This document shows, piece after piece, positions 1-7,381 of a DNA stretch of 8,308 nucleotides (position 1 is its first letter; the number at the start of each line of letters is the position of its first letter). A program made the translations under genes and the position numbers. This DNA is from Bacteroidales bacterium (GTDB taxonomy: Bacteria; Bacteroidota; Bacteroidia; Bacteroidales; UBA4181), in contig JAQVSH010000071.1 in assembly GCA_028700615.1 (NCBI GenBank), forward strand, positions 1 to 8,308, given 5' to 3'. The notes beneath the pieces were generated by a model. It had not been told where the DNA came from. It saw only the letters and a program-made list of their open reading frames with translations, and made no database searches.

Positions 1-960
1 CTCAACCATCAGTAACAATGCTGCTGCAAAAACAAAGAAAAAATATTGATCCTGTTTTTTATGGTGTTCCTGAACACTGATTTTTGATTTTTCAAGTTGA
101 TCTATTTCCTGATAAATTGACTTTAACTTAGCGTTATCTGTAGCTCTTAAATACAATCCGCCGGTCATCGACGCAATATCTCTGAGCACATTTTCATCAA
201 TTTGTGTTTCCATATTTTGAAGCCTTATCCCAAAAGGAGTCGAAACCGGGTATGGAGCCATTCCCTCAGAACCCACTCCGATGGTATAAACCCTTATTCC
301 GAATGTCCGGGCGAGTTCGGCTGCAGTAAGGGGGGCTACCGAACCGGTATTGTTAACCCCATCCGTGAGCAAAATGATTACCCGGCTTATGGCATCACTG
401 TCCTTAATTCTGTTTACAGCATTGGCCAGTCCGGAGCCGATGGCCGTACCGTCCTCAATCATTCCGCTGTGAATACTTTTGAAAAGGTTCAAAAGTACCG
501 CATGGTCGGTAGTAAGAGGACATTGTGTGAAACTTTCCCCGCTAAATACCACCAGTCCGATCCTGTCATTGGGTCTTCCTGCAATAAACTCAGAAGCAAC
601 CTCTTTGGCGGCTTCCAACCGGTCGGGTTGAAAGTCCTGCGCCAGCATACTTCCGGAAATATCCAGCGTGATCATAATATCAATGCCTTCCGTATTGACG
701 GTTTCCCATTCATTGGAAGATTGTGGCCTTGCCAGCGCAACAATAATCAGAGAAAGAGCCAGCATGCGAATGCCAAAAGGCAAATGCCTGAGACGAATTT
801 TCAGGGGCTTCTTCAGGTTTAAAAACGGTTTTGAATCTGAAAATCTTATGGTAGAATTTAAAGTAGCCCTGCGAAAAACATACCATGCTATCAACCCTGC
901 CCAGGGAATAAACAGCCAGAAAAAAGCCGGATTCACAAAACTAATCGTCTCCATACTCAT
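1..960 (-). CDS. batA: BatA, membrane-anchored von Willebrand A domain protein (3' end cut by window edge)
   Basis: The frame is open from position 960 to the left edge, giving 320 codons with no stop. Two hydrophobic segments (about residues 8-28 and 60-78) flank a basic loop, followed by a vWA domain at about 92-285. Its MIDAS metal site is complete: DISGS at 100-104, the Thr of DGTAIG near 172, and LTDG with Asp200. A third hydrophobic stretch begins near 306 and is cut by the edge, so only a short C-terminal tail should be missing. The basic loop between helices 1 and 2 suggests that the loop is cytoplasmic and the vWA domain periplasmic. Its ATG overlaps the upstream TGA as ATGA, which favours this start; Met3 (codon at 954-952) is an alternative. 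BatA belongs to the Bacteroides aerotolerance family. Its biochemical role is not settled, and a chaperone or assembly function with MoxR is an inference. Confidence 0.93.
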   Translation of the reverse strand, partial: MSMETISFVNPAFFWLFIPWAGLIAWYVFRRATLNSTIRFSDSKPFLNLKKPLKIRLRHLPFGIRMLALSLIIVALARPQSSNEWETVNTEGIDIMITLDISGSMLAQDFQPDRLEAAKEVASEFIAGRPNDRIGLVVFSGESFTQCPLTTDHAVLLNLFKSIHSGMIEDGTAIGSGLANAVNRIKDSDAISRVIILLTDGVNNTGSVAPLTAAELARTFGIRVYTIGVGSEGMAPYPVSTPFGIRLQNMETQIDENVLRDIASMTGGLYLRATDNAKLKSIYQEIDQLEKSKISVQEHHKKQDQYFFFVFAAALLLMVE

Positions 961-1964
961 TGAATATTAGTTTTGGAAGTTTCACCCTGACCAGATCCCA
1001 ATGAAAAATCAGGACATTCGGGTTTCGTATTATTTACAAACAAATAAGCATCCAAAAGATGGGTCTCATTTTCATCAGCCAAAGGATTAGACTTTGCAAA
1101 CTTCACAAGGTCTGCAGAAATAAACAGGTCTTCTAATTTATTCATCAACTGATTATCTTCAAAGTCACTTTGTTTCAAATCATCCAAAATCTCCGCAGTT
1201 GTAGATTCAAGCGCACTGATACCAAATCTTCTGTGCAAATAAAACCTGACAATATCGGTAAGGCGGGTATAATATTCTTTTGTTTTTCCTGTCTGCCAAA
1301 GTTTTTCAGCACGAAGGGCATCCAATTCCCTGATTGCTTGCAAATGTGCAGGTATGGCCATTCTGGGACTATCAGGAATCTGACTTTCCCGGGATTTGCG
1401 ATGGCGAAGATACCTGTACAATAAAACAGCAACCGCCATGAGCACTAATAACCCTAATATATAGGGGAATATCTCATTAAAAGTGATAGAGGCAGCATAA
1501 ACCGGTTTAATGTCATAGATCTTTCGGGCAGAGTCTGCAGGAACCAATGTGACCTGTACCGGAGGAAGGTCTATCCGCAAGGTGTCTGTCTGACCTGAAA
1601 TCCGAACAGGAACCAATAAAGGATGTGGCTGATGATATCCACTGTCAAAACTGGTAATTACATATTTTCCGCTGAGTTTTAGCCTCCCGGTACTTCTAAC
1701 GGTATCCAAAGGAAAACCCTGTATAATTTCAATATTACCGGAAATGGAATCTGCCAGAACGGGCCACTCCCATTGTGCATCCCCTGGAAGATCCACTTCA
1801 ATCTGAAGTGTTGCCTGATCTCCTACCCTAATACTGTCCTTATCAACAAAAGCCTTTCCTGAAGGATTTTGAGCCCACAGGGTCAACGGCAAAAGCATTA
1901 ACAAAGCGCCGGACATCAGACAGATGAGTATATCCCGATAGGTTTTCATCGTATGGTTTTTCAT
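957..1964 (-). CDS. BatD-like single-pass membrane protein of the Bat operon
   Basis: This 335-residue protein has a cleavable-looking signal peptide (hydrophobic core about 11-30, possible cleavage near the WAQ at 30-32). A predicted beta-rich extracytoplasmic region follows (about 33-160), with a segment SIRVGDQATLQIEV typical of BatD-like immunoglobulin-type folds. One transmembrane helix lies at about 164-185. The basic stretch RYLRHRKSR after it places the C-terminal part in the cytoplasm. That tail (about 205-312) is predicted helical and resembles the cytoplasmic tails of DUF4381/BatD-type proteins (motifs KEYYTRLTDIVRFYL and TTAEILDDL). Both ends are coupled: its ATG overlaps the DUF58 stop and its TGA overlaps the batA start. 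A second ATG at codon 6 would also keep the signal peptide. It probably acts as a membrane adaptor between the cytoplasmic MoxR/DUF58 pair and BatA. The exact family name is uncertain, so no symbol is given. Confidence 0.85.
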   Translation of the reverse strand: MKNHTMKTYRDILICLMSGALLMLLPLTLWAQNPSGKAFVDKDSIRVGDQATLQIEVDLPGDAQWEWPVLADSISGNIEIIQGFPLDTVRSTGRLKLSGKYVITSFDSGYHQPHPLLVPVRISGQTDTLRIDLPPVQVTLVPADSARKIYDIKPVYAASITFNEIFPYILGLLVLMAVAVLLYRYLRHRKSRESQIPDSPRMAIPAHLQAIRELDALRAEKLWQTGKTKEYYTRLTDIVRFYLHRRFGISALESTTAEILDDLKQSDFEDNQLMNKLEDLFISADLVKFAKSNPLADENETHLLDAYLFVNNTKPECPDFSLGSGQGETSKTNIQ

Positions 1965-2827
1965 CGAGATTTAAACAATTTCATTAAAGGAACCACATAA
2001 TCCCTGTCAGTACGAAAAATTGCATGGTCTGTACCACATTTTCTGAACGTTTCTTCAATTTTTTGCTGCGTGAAAAACCAGTGTTCTGCATACATCTTTC
2101 TGGTATAAGCATCAGCGGTATCTATCCACATCCGCTTTCCCGTCTCCGCATCAGAAATCTTCATCATACCCACAGGAGGCAGTTCGGCTTCCCGGGGATC
2201 ATATATTCTCAGGGCAACCATGTCATGTTTTCTTCCGGCAATTTTAAGGGCTTCCTCAAAAGGCGGAGTGATAAAATCTGAAATTAAAAAAGCGGTAGTC
2301 TTCTTTTTAATGGCATTGGTCAAATACCGAAGAGCTACTGTAACGTCCGTTCCTTTATTTACCGGCTCAAAATCAATAAGCTCCCTGATCACTCTCAAAA
2401 TATGCTTTTTCCCTTTTTTAGGAGGAATAAATTTTTCAATCTGATCAGAAAACAAAATCACCCCGACTTTATCATTATTCTGAATGGCAGAAAAAGACAA
2501 AACAGCCGAAATTTCAGCCATTAAAGATCTTTTTAACTGAACCGTAGATCCAAATTCACGGGAACCACTGATATCCACCAGAAGCATCACGGTCAACTCC
2601 CTTTCTTCTTCAAAAACCTTTACGTAGGGATGATTAAACCGGGCGGTAACATTCCAGTCTATATTACGAATGTCATCACCATACTGATAATCCCTCACTT
2701 CGCTGAATGCCATTCCCCTTCCTTTAAATGCAGAATGATATTCTCCGGCGAAAATTTGATTGGATAATCCGCGGCTTTTGATTTCTATTTTCCGAACTCT
2801 TCGAATCAGATCTGTTGCTTCCATCAT
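1961..2827 (-). CDS. DUF58 domain protein with vWA-like fold, MoxR partner
   Basis: This is a 288-residue soluble protein with no signal peptide or membrane segment. The DUF58 signature is at about residues 36-63 (GRGMAFSEVRDYQYGDDIR, then NIDWNVTAR). A vWA-like half follows, with a complete MIDAS-type set: DISGS at 85-89, Thr in NKGTDVT at about 160, and ISDF with Asp184. DUF58 proteins are almost always encoded next to moxR and are thought to be clients or effectors of the ATPase in the cytoplasm; the molecular activity is unknown. The start is ATGATG, so Met1 or Met2 are both possible. The gap to the moxR stop is a single nucleotide, and the gene's own stop overlaps the next start by ATGA, indicating tight coupling. 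The length is usual for the short, membrane-free DUF58 type found in Bat operons. Confidence 0.93.
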   Translation of the reverse strand: MMEATDLIRRVRKIEIKSRGLSNQIFAGEYHSAFKGRGMAFSEVRDYQYGDDIRNIDWNVTARFNHPYVKVFEEERELTVMLLVDISGSREFGSTVQLKRSLMAEISAVLSFSAIQNNDKVGVILFSDQIEKFIPPKKGKKHILRVIRELIDFEPVNKGTDVTVALRYLTNAIKKKTTAFLISDFITPPFEEALKIAGRKHDMVALRIYDPREAELPPVGMMKISDAETGKRMWIDTADAYTRKMYAEHWFFTQQKIEETFRKCGTDHAIFRTDRDYVVPLMKLFKSR

Positions 2828-2828
2828 G

Positions 2829-3824
2829 CTAAGGCACTTCGACCGTATTCAAAATTTCCGTAATAATATTTTCAGAAGTAATATTTTCTGCTTCAGCATC
2901 GTAAGTAAGTCCAATGCGGTGTCTGAGTACATCATAACATACAGCACGCACATCTTCCGGAATCACATACCCTCTGCGTTTAATAAAGGCATAGGCTTTG
3001 CTGGCCAGCGCCAGGTTAATGGTAGCACGCGGAGAGCCCCCGTATTGAATCATATTTTCAAACTGCCCCAATTTATAATCAGATGGGTAACGGGTTGCAA
3101 ACACAAGATCCAGAATATATCTTTCGATCTTTTCATCCATATAAACCTGTTTCACGAGATCGCGGGCTTTGATAATATCGTCAATGCTGATTACCGCATT
3201 GGGTGCAGGAAATTTTTGAGCAAGATTCTGCCGCATAATTTGCCTTTCTTCCTCTTTTTGCGGGTATTTGATAATTACCTTTAACATAAAGCGGTCCACC
3301 TGAGCTTCAGGAAGCGGATACGTTCCCTCTTGTTCAATCGGATTTTGTGTCGCAAGTACAAGAAAAGGCTTTTCCAGATAAAAGGTTTGTGCTCCGATCG
3401 TGATCTGTTTTTCCTGCATGGCTTCCAAAAGAGCACTTTGTACCTTTGCGGGGGATCTGTTGATTTCATCGGCTAACACAAAATTAGCAAATATCGGACC
3501 TTTTTTCACGGCAAACTCTTCACTTTTCTGACTGTAAACCATAGTTCCGGTCAAATCAGCAGGCAATAAATCAGGAGTAAACTGAATCCGGCTGAATTTT
3601 GCATTCATGGTTCCTGCAAGGGTTTTTATCGCCAGGGTTTTTGCTAATCCGGGGACTCCTTCCAAAAGCACGTGTCCATCAGACAACAATCCGATCAGCA
3701 TACTCTCAACCAAATGCTTTTGTCCAACGATGACCTTCCCAATTTCCATGGATACAATATCCACAAATGAGCTTTCCTGCCTGATCATTTCGTTGATTTC
3801 CTTGATATTAACGCTTTCGTTCAT
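2829..3824 (-). CDS. moxR: MoxR-family AAA+ ATPase
   Basis: This 331-residue cytoplasmic ATPase is first in the Bat operon. Visible motifs are Walker A GVPGLAKT at 56-63 (Ala in place of the second-to-last Gly, usual in MoxR), Walker B FVLADEIN at about 115-122, sensor 1 ATQNP at 158-162, arginine finger in VDRF at Arg178, and sensor 2 GGSPRA at about 262-267. The C-terminal lid helices follow. MoxR ATPases are thought to act as chaperone-like machines that use ATP hydrolysis to activate or assemble vWA-domain partners, here most likely the adjacent DUF58 protein and perhaps BatA. The ATG at 3824 is followed by a typical N-terminus. It stops in TAG one base before the DUF58 start. The upstream gap carries a plausible promoter and an inverted/tandem repeat (see separate entries). 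Function at the family level is secure; the substrate is inferred. Confidence 0.96.
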   Translation of the reverse strand: MNESVNIKEINEMIRQESSFVDIVSMEIGKVIVGQKHLVESMLIGLLSDGHVLLEGVPGLAKTLAIKTLAGTMNAKFSRIQFTPDLLPADLTGTMVYSQKSEEFAVKKGPIFANFVLADEINRSPAKVQSALLEAMQEKQITIGAQTFYLEKPFLVLATQNPIEQEGTYPLPEAQVDRFMLKVIIKYPQKEEERQIMRQNLAQKFPAPNAVISIDDIIKARDLVKQVYMDEKIERYILDLVFATRYPSDYKLGQFENMIQYGGSPRATINLALASKAYAFIKRRGYVIPEDVRAVCYDVLRHRIGLTYDAEAENITSENIITEILNTVEVP

Positions 3825-3877
3825 TAAAAACTATTTATATGTTATTGTCCTTATGATATGTTTTTAGATCATGAGGG

Positions 3878-3885
3878 CAAATTTA
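3878..3885 (-). promoter_or_regulatory. Candidate -7 promoter element for the moxR-Bat operon
   Basis: Read on the minus strand, this is TAAATTTG, a full match to the Bacteroidota -7 consensus TAnnTTTG. Transcription would start near 3872, giving a leader of about 48 nt before the moxR ATG. No TTG is present at the expected -33 distance; that position is occupied by the TGTTAA repeat, which could mean dependence on an activator. A chance match is possible in this A/T-rich gap. Confidence 0.45.
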
Positions 3886-3895
3886 GAGATTATAT

Positions 3896-3913
3896 TGTTA
3901 AATCGTGTTAACA
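3896..3913. repeat. TGTTAA tandem repeat / dyad in the divergent gap, possible operator
   Basis: TGTTAA occurs at 3896-3901 and again at 3906-3911, exactly 10 bp apart (one helical turn). The second copy extends into the perfect 8-bp palindrome TGTTAACA (3906-3913). The same bases also form an inverted pair, TGTTAA at 3896-3901 and TTAACA at 3908-3913, with a 6-bp spacer. The site lies just upstream of the candidate moxR -7 box and over its expected -33 region. An operator role is inferred from this position; the bound regulator is unknown. Confidence 0.35.
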
Positions 3914-3968
3914 GGAGAATGCTTCACATTAAAAATATTTAAATCAATTCGGCCGAGTGTTGGACTTT

Positions 3969-3997
3969 TTGCCTACTTTTAAATGTTGATATATTGT
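3969..3997 (+). promoter_or_regulatory. Weak candidate promoter for the aspartic protease gene
   Basis: TTG at 3969-3971 (inside a TTTTTG run) is followed after 18 bp by TATATTGT at 3990-3997. The second element departs from the Bacteroidota TAnnTTTG consensus in its last two bases. If used, transcription would begin near 4003-4005, leaving about 50 nt of leader. A second partial match, TACTTTTA at 3974-3981, lacks a well-spaced TTG. This is a tentative call from spacing and partial consensus only. Confidence 0.25.
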
Positions 3998-4056
3998 GGG
4001 CGGAACTGTAAAAAAGGTTTTTATTCCAGCAATAAAAGCCGTATCAAAAACATATA

Positions 4057-5352
4057 ATGAAAAGATCTGCCGTCTTTCTGTTTTATATATTGGCTGCACT
4101 GCTCTGCACTCAGTCTGAATACATGTATGCAGAAAGAATTGTATATGAAACAGCATTTTCTAAAAAGAACAAAAAATCAAAAAAACATATAAAGGTCAGT
4201 CTCCCGTTAAAAACCATGAGTAATTTTGACCTGTTTCAACTAAAAATTAATCAGTCAGTTCCTCTTGATTTTGTATTGGATAGTGGTTTTGAACCGATTC
4301 TCCTGTCCGAACAGAATGCTTCTGATTCCATTAATTTAAATTTTGTCACCTCTAGAGTTTTAAGAGGACTGGGAACTTCCGAAGATTTAAGAGTTTTTTT
4401 TTCCACGCAGAACAGTGTATCCGTGTCGGATTTTCACATGACCGGTATGGAAGTCTTTCTGGTATCGCATAATGATTTTAATCTGTCATCCAAAGTTGGA
4501 ACACGGGTGAACGGAGTGATTGGATGGGATATCTTTAATAATTTTGTGGTTGAATATAAAAGGGAAAAGAAAATGCTATATCTGCATAGTCCTGAGACCT
4601 TTAGTTATCGTCCCAGGAAAAAGGACAATATTATCCCCTTGCTCATATATAATACAAAACCCTACATAGAGTGCCTGCTCACATTTCATGACGGTTCTGA
4701 AAAAAAAGTACTTCTAATGCTTGATACCGGTTTAACTGATGCTATATGGTTGTTTTCCAATAATCCCTCCAATATTGGGTTTAGGGATCTGGGTAATCCG
4801 GTGTTTTTAGGCAGAGGTCTGAATGGAGAAGTATTTGGTTCTCCGGGAAGAATTCAAAGTGTTAAAATTGGAAATTATAGTTTGAATGAACCCTTGGTCA
4901 GCGTACTGGACTCCCTTTCCAGTCCCGAACCACAGCTGTTGGAGGACAAATTCAGAGCAGGAAGTATTGGAAATGAAATTATGACTCGTTTTGATATGAT
5001 TCTCGATTTTCCGGGCAAAAGACTGATTATTCGCCCGGGAAATCGTTTTCGAGAAAGTTTTAAACAAAACATGAGTGGTCTGGAAGTTTTTCAGCCGATA
5101 AGAAATTTACCTTATTATACAGTAAGTCACGTGGAGGAAGGATCTCCAGCTGATCAGGCCGGAATTATCGAAGGAGATGAAATTGCCAGGATTAATGGGA
5201 ATGCGGCCAGTACCTATACGCTGGATGATATTATGGGCATATTCAGAACCAAGCCGGGAAGCAGGGTCAGTATTCAAGTAAGAAGAAATAAAAAACTAAT
5301 TTCTGCGATTTTTGAATTACAAGAAACCGCCAAACCACTGAGGCTTTTATAG
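4057..5352 (+). CDS. Exported retropepsin-like aspartic protease (two halves) with C-terminal PDZ domain
   Basis: This 431-residue protein starts with KR and a hydrophobic core (residues 4-17). Signal peptidase I cleavage is plausible near the MYA at 23-25; the Cys17 context (ALLC) is a poor lipobox. A very Lys-rich stretch follows (about 36-46). Two retropepsin-like halves are visible. The first has VLDSG with Asp75 and the closing motif GVIGWDIFNNF at 153-163. The second has MLDTG with Asp223 and GSIGNEIMTRF at 302-312. A PDZ domain spans about 345-421, with SPADQAGIIEGDEIARING at 363-381. This matches uncharacterised Bacteroidota aspartyl-protease/PDZ proteins, expected in the periplasm or envelope. 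The two Asp residues may form one pepsin-like active site within the chain; this is inferred. The gene is divergent from the Bat operon and 49 nt before thrS, and neither neighbour reveals its substrate. Proteolytic activity is likely but not certain. Confidence 0.88.
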   Translation: MKRSAVFLFYILAALLCTQSEYMYAERIVYETAFSKKNKKSKKHIKVSLPLKTMSNFDLFQLKINQSVPLDFVLDSGFEPILLSEQNASDSINLNFVTSRVLRGLGTSEDLRVFFSTQNSVSVSDFHMTGMEVFLVSHNDFNLSSKVGTRVNGVIGWDIFNNFVVEYKREKKMLYLHSPETFSYRPRKKDNIIPLLIYNTKPYIECLLTFHDGSEKKVLLMLDTGLTDAIWLFSNNPSNIGFRDLGNPVFLGRGLNGEVFGSPGRIQSVKIGNYSLNEPLVSVLDSLSSPEPQLLEDKFRAGSIGNEIMTRFDMILDFPGKRLIIRPGNRFRESFKQNMSGLEVFQPIRNLPYYTVSHVEEGSPADQAGIIEGDEIARINGNAASTYTLDDIMGIFRTKPGSRVSIQVRRNKKLISAIFELQETAKPLRLL

Positions 5353-5373
5353 AGTGAAATAGAAGAAAATCGC

Positions 5374-5381
5374 TATCTTTG
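5374..5381 (+). promoter_or_regulatory. Bacteroidota -7 promoter element for thrS
   Basis: TATCTTTG matches the Bacteroidota TAnnTTTG -7 consensus exactly and is followed by CA, as is common in this phylum. It lies 20 bp upstream of the thrS ATG, so transcription would start around 5387 with a leader of only about 15 nt. The -33 region (about 5345-5356) is T-rich but has no clear TTG. The box sits in the short gap after the protease gene, giving the translation cluster its own promoter even if read-through also occurs. Confidence 0.65.
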
Positions 5382-5401
5382 CAGACAAAAAAATTGGTTT
5401 T

Positions 5402-7345
5402 ATGGTAAAAATAACTTTTCCCGACGGCAACGTCAAGGAATATAACAAAGGAATCACTCCTTTGGAAATTGCAAAAGGGATCAGTCGTAAGCTGGCAGAA
5501 GAGGTATACGCAGCCGCTGTAAATGATCAGACGGTAGATTTGACACGTCCCATTGAGGAAGATTCCTCTTTAAAACTGTTTAAATGGGAGGATCCGGAGG
5601 GAAAACATGCATTCTGGCATTCTTCTTCTCACCTGATGGCAGAAGCTATTGAAGCGCTTTATCCGGGAACAAAATTTGGAATCGGACCGGCCATTGAAAA
5701 CGGATTTTATTATGATATAGACCTTGGTGAGGGTAAATTACTCACAGAAGCAGATCTTCCCGTGATTGAATCCAAAATGATTGAACTTGCCCGTCAGAAA
5801 AAACCCTTTACACGGAGGGAAGTTAGTAAATCGGAAGCGCTTGATTTTTTCACCCGTAAAAATGACGAATACAAGCTTGAACTGATTTCCGATTTACAGG
5901 ATGGCACCATTTCATTTTATGAACAGGGAAATTTCACTGACCTGTGCAGGGGGCCTCATTTACCCGGAACAGAATATATTAAGGCGGTTAAATTAACATC
6001 CATTGCGGGAGCCTATTGGCGCGGAGATGAAAAACGCAGACAATTGACCCGTGTATATGGAATTACCTTTCCTAAACAGAGTTTGCTGGACGAATACCTT
6101 GTCTTATTAGAAGAGGCCAAGCTCAGAGACCACAGAAAACTGGGTAAGGAACTTGAATTGTTTATGTTCTCTCCCACTGTGGGCCCGGGACTTCCTATCT
6201 GGCTTCCCCGCGGTGCCAAACTGAGAGAACGGCTTGAAAACTATTTGAAAAAAGTTCAGGCTGAATATGGATATCAACAGGTAATCACTCCTCATATCGG
6301 GCAGAAAGAACTTTATGTTACTTCCGGGCATTATGTCAAATACGGTAAAGATTCTTTCCAGCCGATTAATACTCCTCAGGAAGGAGAAGAATACCTTCTC
6401 AAACCGATGAATTGTCCTCATCATTGTGAGATTTACAAGTTTAAACCCCGCTCCTATAAGGATCTTCCCGTTCGCATCGCTGAATTTGGAACCGTTTACC
6501 GTTACGAACAAAGCGGAGAACTTCACGGTTTGACCCGGGTGAGAAGTTTTACCCAGGATGATGCTCATTTATTCTGTCGTCCCGATCAGATAAAAGAAGA
6601 ATTCTGCAAGGTGATGGATATTATCTTCAGAATTTTTAAAGCGCTTGACTTTAAAGATTATATTGCTCAAATTTCTCTGAGGGACCCTGCCAACAAAGAA
6701 AAATATATCGGCAGTGATGAAAATTGGGAAAAAGCCGAAGCAGCCATTATTGAGGCAGCTGCAGAAAAAGGTCTTTCCACCACTATTGAGCTGGGTGAAG
6801 CAGCCTTTTACGGGCCAAAACTGGACTTTATGGTTCGTGATGCGATCGGCAGAAAATGGCAACTGGGAACCATCCAGGTAGATTATAATCTACCGGAACG
6901 CTTTGAACTGGAATACACCGGAACAGATAATCAGAAACATCGTCCCATTATGATTCACAGAGCTCCTTTTGGTTCAATGGAGCGTTTTGTAGCGGTGTTA
7001 CTTGAACATACAGCCGGAAGGCTTCCTCTCTGGCTTGCTCCTGATCAGGTTATCATCCTTCCGATCAGCGAAAAATTCAACGATTATGCCCAAAAAGTTG
7101 TTGGATTTTTAAATAATTACGATATTCGCACCCTGTTTGATGACCGGAATGAGAAAATCGGCCGTAAAATACGTGATAATGAGTTGAAAAAGATCCCGTA
7201 TTTGTTGGTTGTAGGAGAAAAAGAAGAGGCAGAAAATACGGTTTCCGTTCGTAAACATGGTTTTGGAGATCAGGGAAGTATGCGTCTTAAAGAATTCGCG
7301 GACTTGGTTTCCGGGGAAGTGAAACAACAAATGAGCAACTTATAA
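5402..7345 (+). CDS. thrS: Threonyl-tRNA synthetase
   Basis: ThrS charges tRNA-Thr with threonine in the cytoplasm and edits mischarged Ser-tRNA-Thr. The 647 residues match the full-length bacterial enzyme. The TGS domain is at about 1-62. The editing domain carries HSSSH (His73, His77) and DLCRGPH (Cys182, His186), the same numbering as the E. coli editing residues. The class II catalytic core spans about 245-540: motif 2 is at about 361-386 (FGTVYRYEQSG, then RSFTQDD), motif 3 is GSMERFVAVLLEH at 524-536, and the zinc ligands are Cys338 (MNCPHH), His389 and His519 (MIHRAPFG). The anticodon-binding domain is about 548-645. No key residue is missing. The ATG at 5402 begins a typical N-terminus (MVKITFPDG) and has no Shine-Dalgarno sequence. 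It heads the conserved thrS-infC-rpmI-rplT cluster. Confidence 0.99.
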   Translation: MVKITFPDGNVKEYNKGITPLEIAKGISRKLAEEVYAAAVNDQTVDLTRPIEEDSSLKLFKWEDPEGKHAFWHSSSHLMAEAIEALYPGTKFGIGPAIENGFYYDIDLGEGKLLTEADLPVIESKMIELARQKKPFTRREVSKSEALDFFTRKNDEYKLELISDLQDGTISFYEQGNFTDLCRGPHLPGTEYIKAVKLTSIAGAYWRGDEKRRQLTRVYGITFPKQSLLDEYLVLLEEAKLRDHRKLGKELELFMFSPTVGPGLPIWLPRGAKLRERLENYLKKVQAEYGYQQVITPHIGQKELYVTSGHYVKYGKDSFQPINTPQEGEEYLLKPMNCPHHCEIYKFKPRSYKDLPVRIAEFGTVYRYEQSGELHGLTRVRSFTQDDAHLFCRPDQIKEEFCKVMDIIFRIFKALDFKDYIAQISLRDPANKEKYIGSDENWEKAEAAIIEAAAEKGLSTTIELGEAAFYGPKLDFMVRDAIGRKWQLGTIQVDYNLPERFELEYTGTDNQKHRPIMIHRAPFGSMERFVAVLLEHTAGRLPLWLAPDQVIILPISEKFNDYAQKVVGFLNNYDIRTLFDDRNEKIGRKIRDNELKKIPYLLVVGEKEEAENTVSVRKHGFGDQGSMRLKEFADLVSGEVKQQMSNL

Positions 7346-7381
7346 TAAATTTCAACATTGATATTACCATATACCGTTTAA

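Noticed and set aside
202..822. Plus-strand open frame of 206 codons
   Set aside because: It lies wholly antisense to batA, whose complete MIDAS motifs and membrane segments show the real frame; the plus-strand translation has no recognisable domain.
2760..3284. Plus-strand open frame of 174 codons
   Set aside because: Antisense to moxR and the start of the DUF58 gene, with no family resemblance.
4009..4023. TAAAAA / TTTTTA inverted repeat in the protease leader
   Set aside because: A pure A/T stem with a 3-nt loop, expected by chance in this A/T-rich gap and too weak to call as a terminator or regulatory hairpin.
4105..4110. Possible lipoprotein signal (Cys17) in the aspartic protease
   Set aside because: The residues before Cys17 are Leu-Leu rather than the small residue expected at -1, so ordinary signal peptidase I cleavage is more likely.
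3944..4156. Short minus-strand frame across the divergent gap
   Set aside because: It overlaps the protease start and its signal peptide, has no recognisable product and no supporting leader.
6107..6568. Minus-strand open frame of 153 codons
   Set aside because: Antisense to the catalytic core of thrS; its translation shows no domain.
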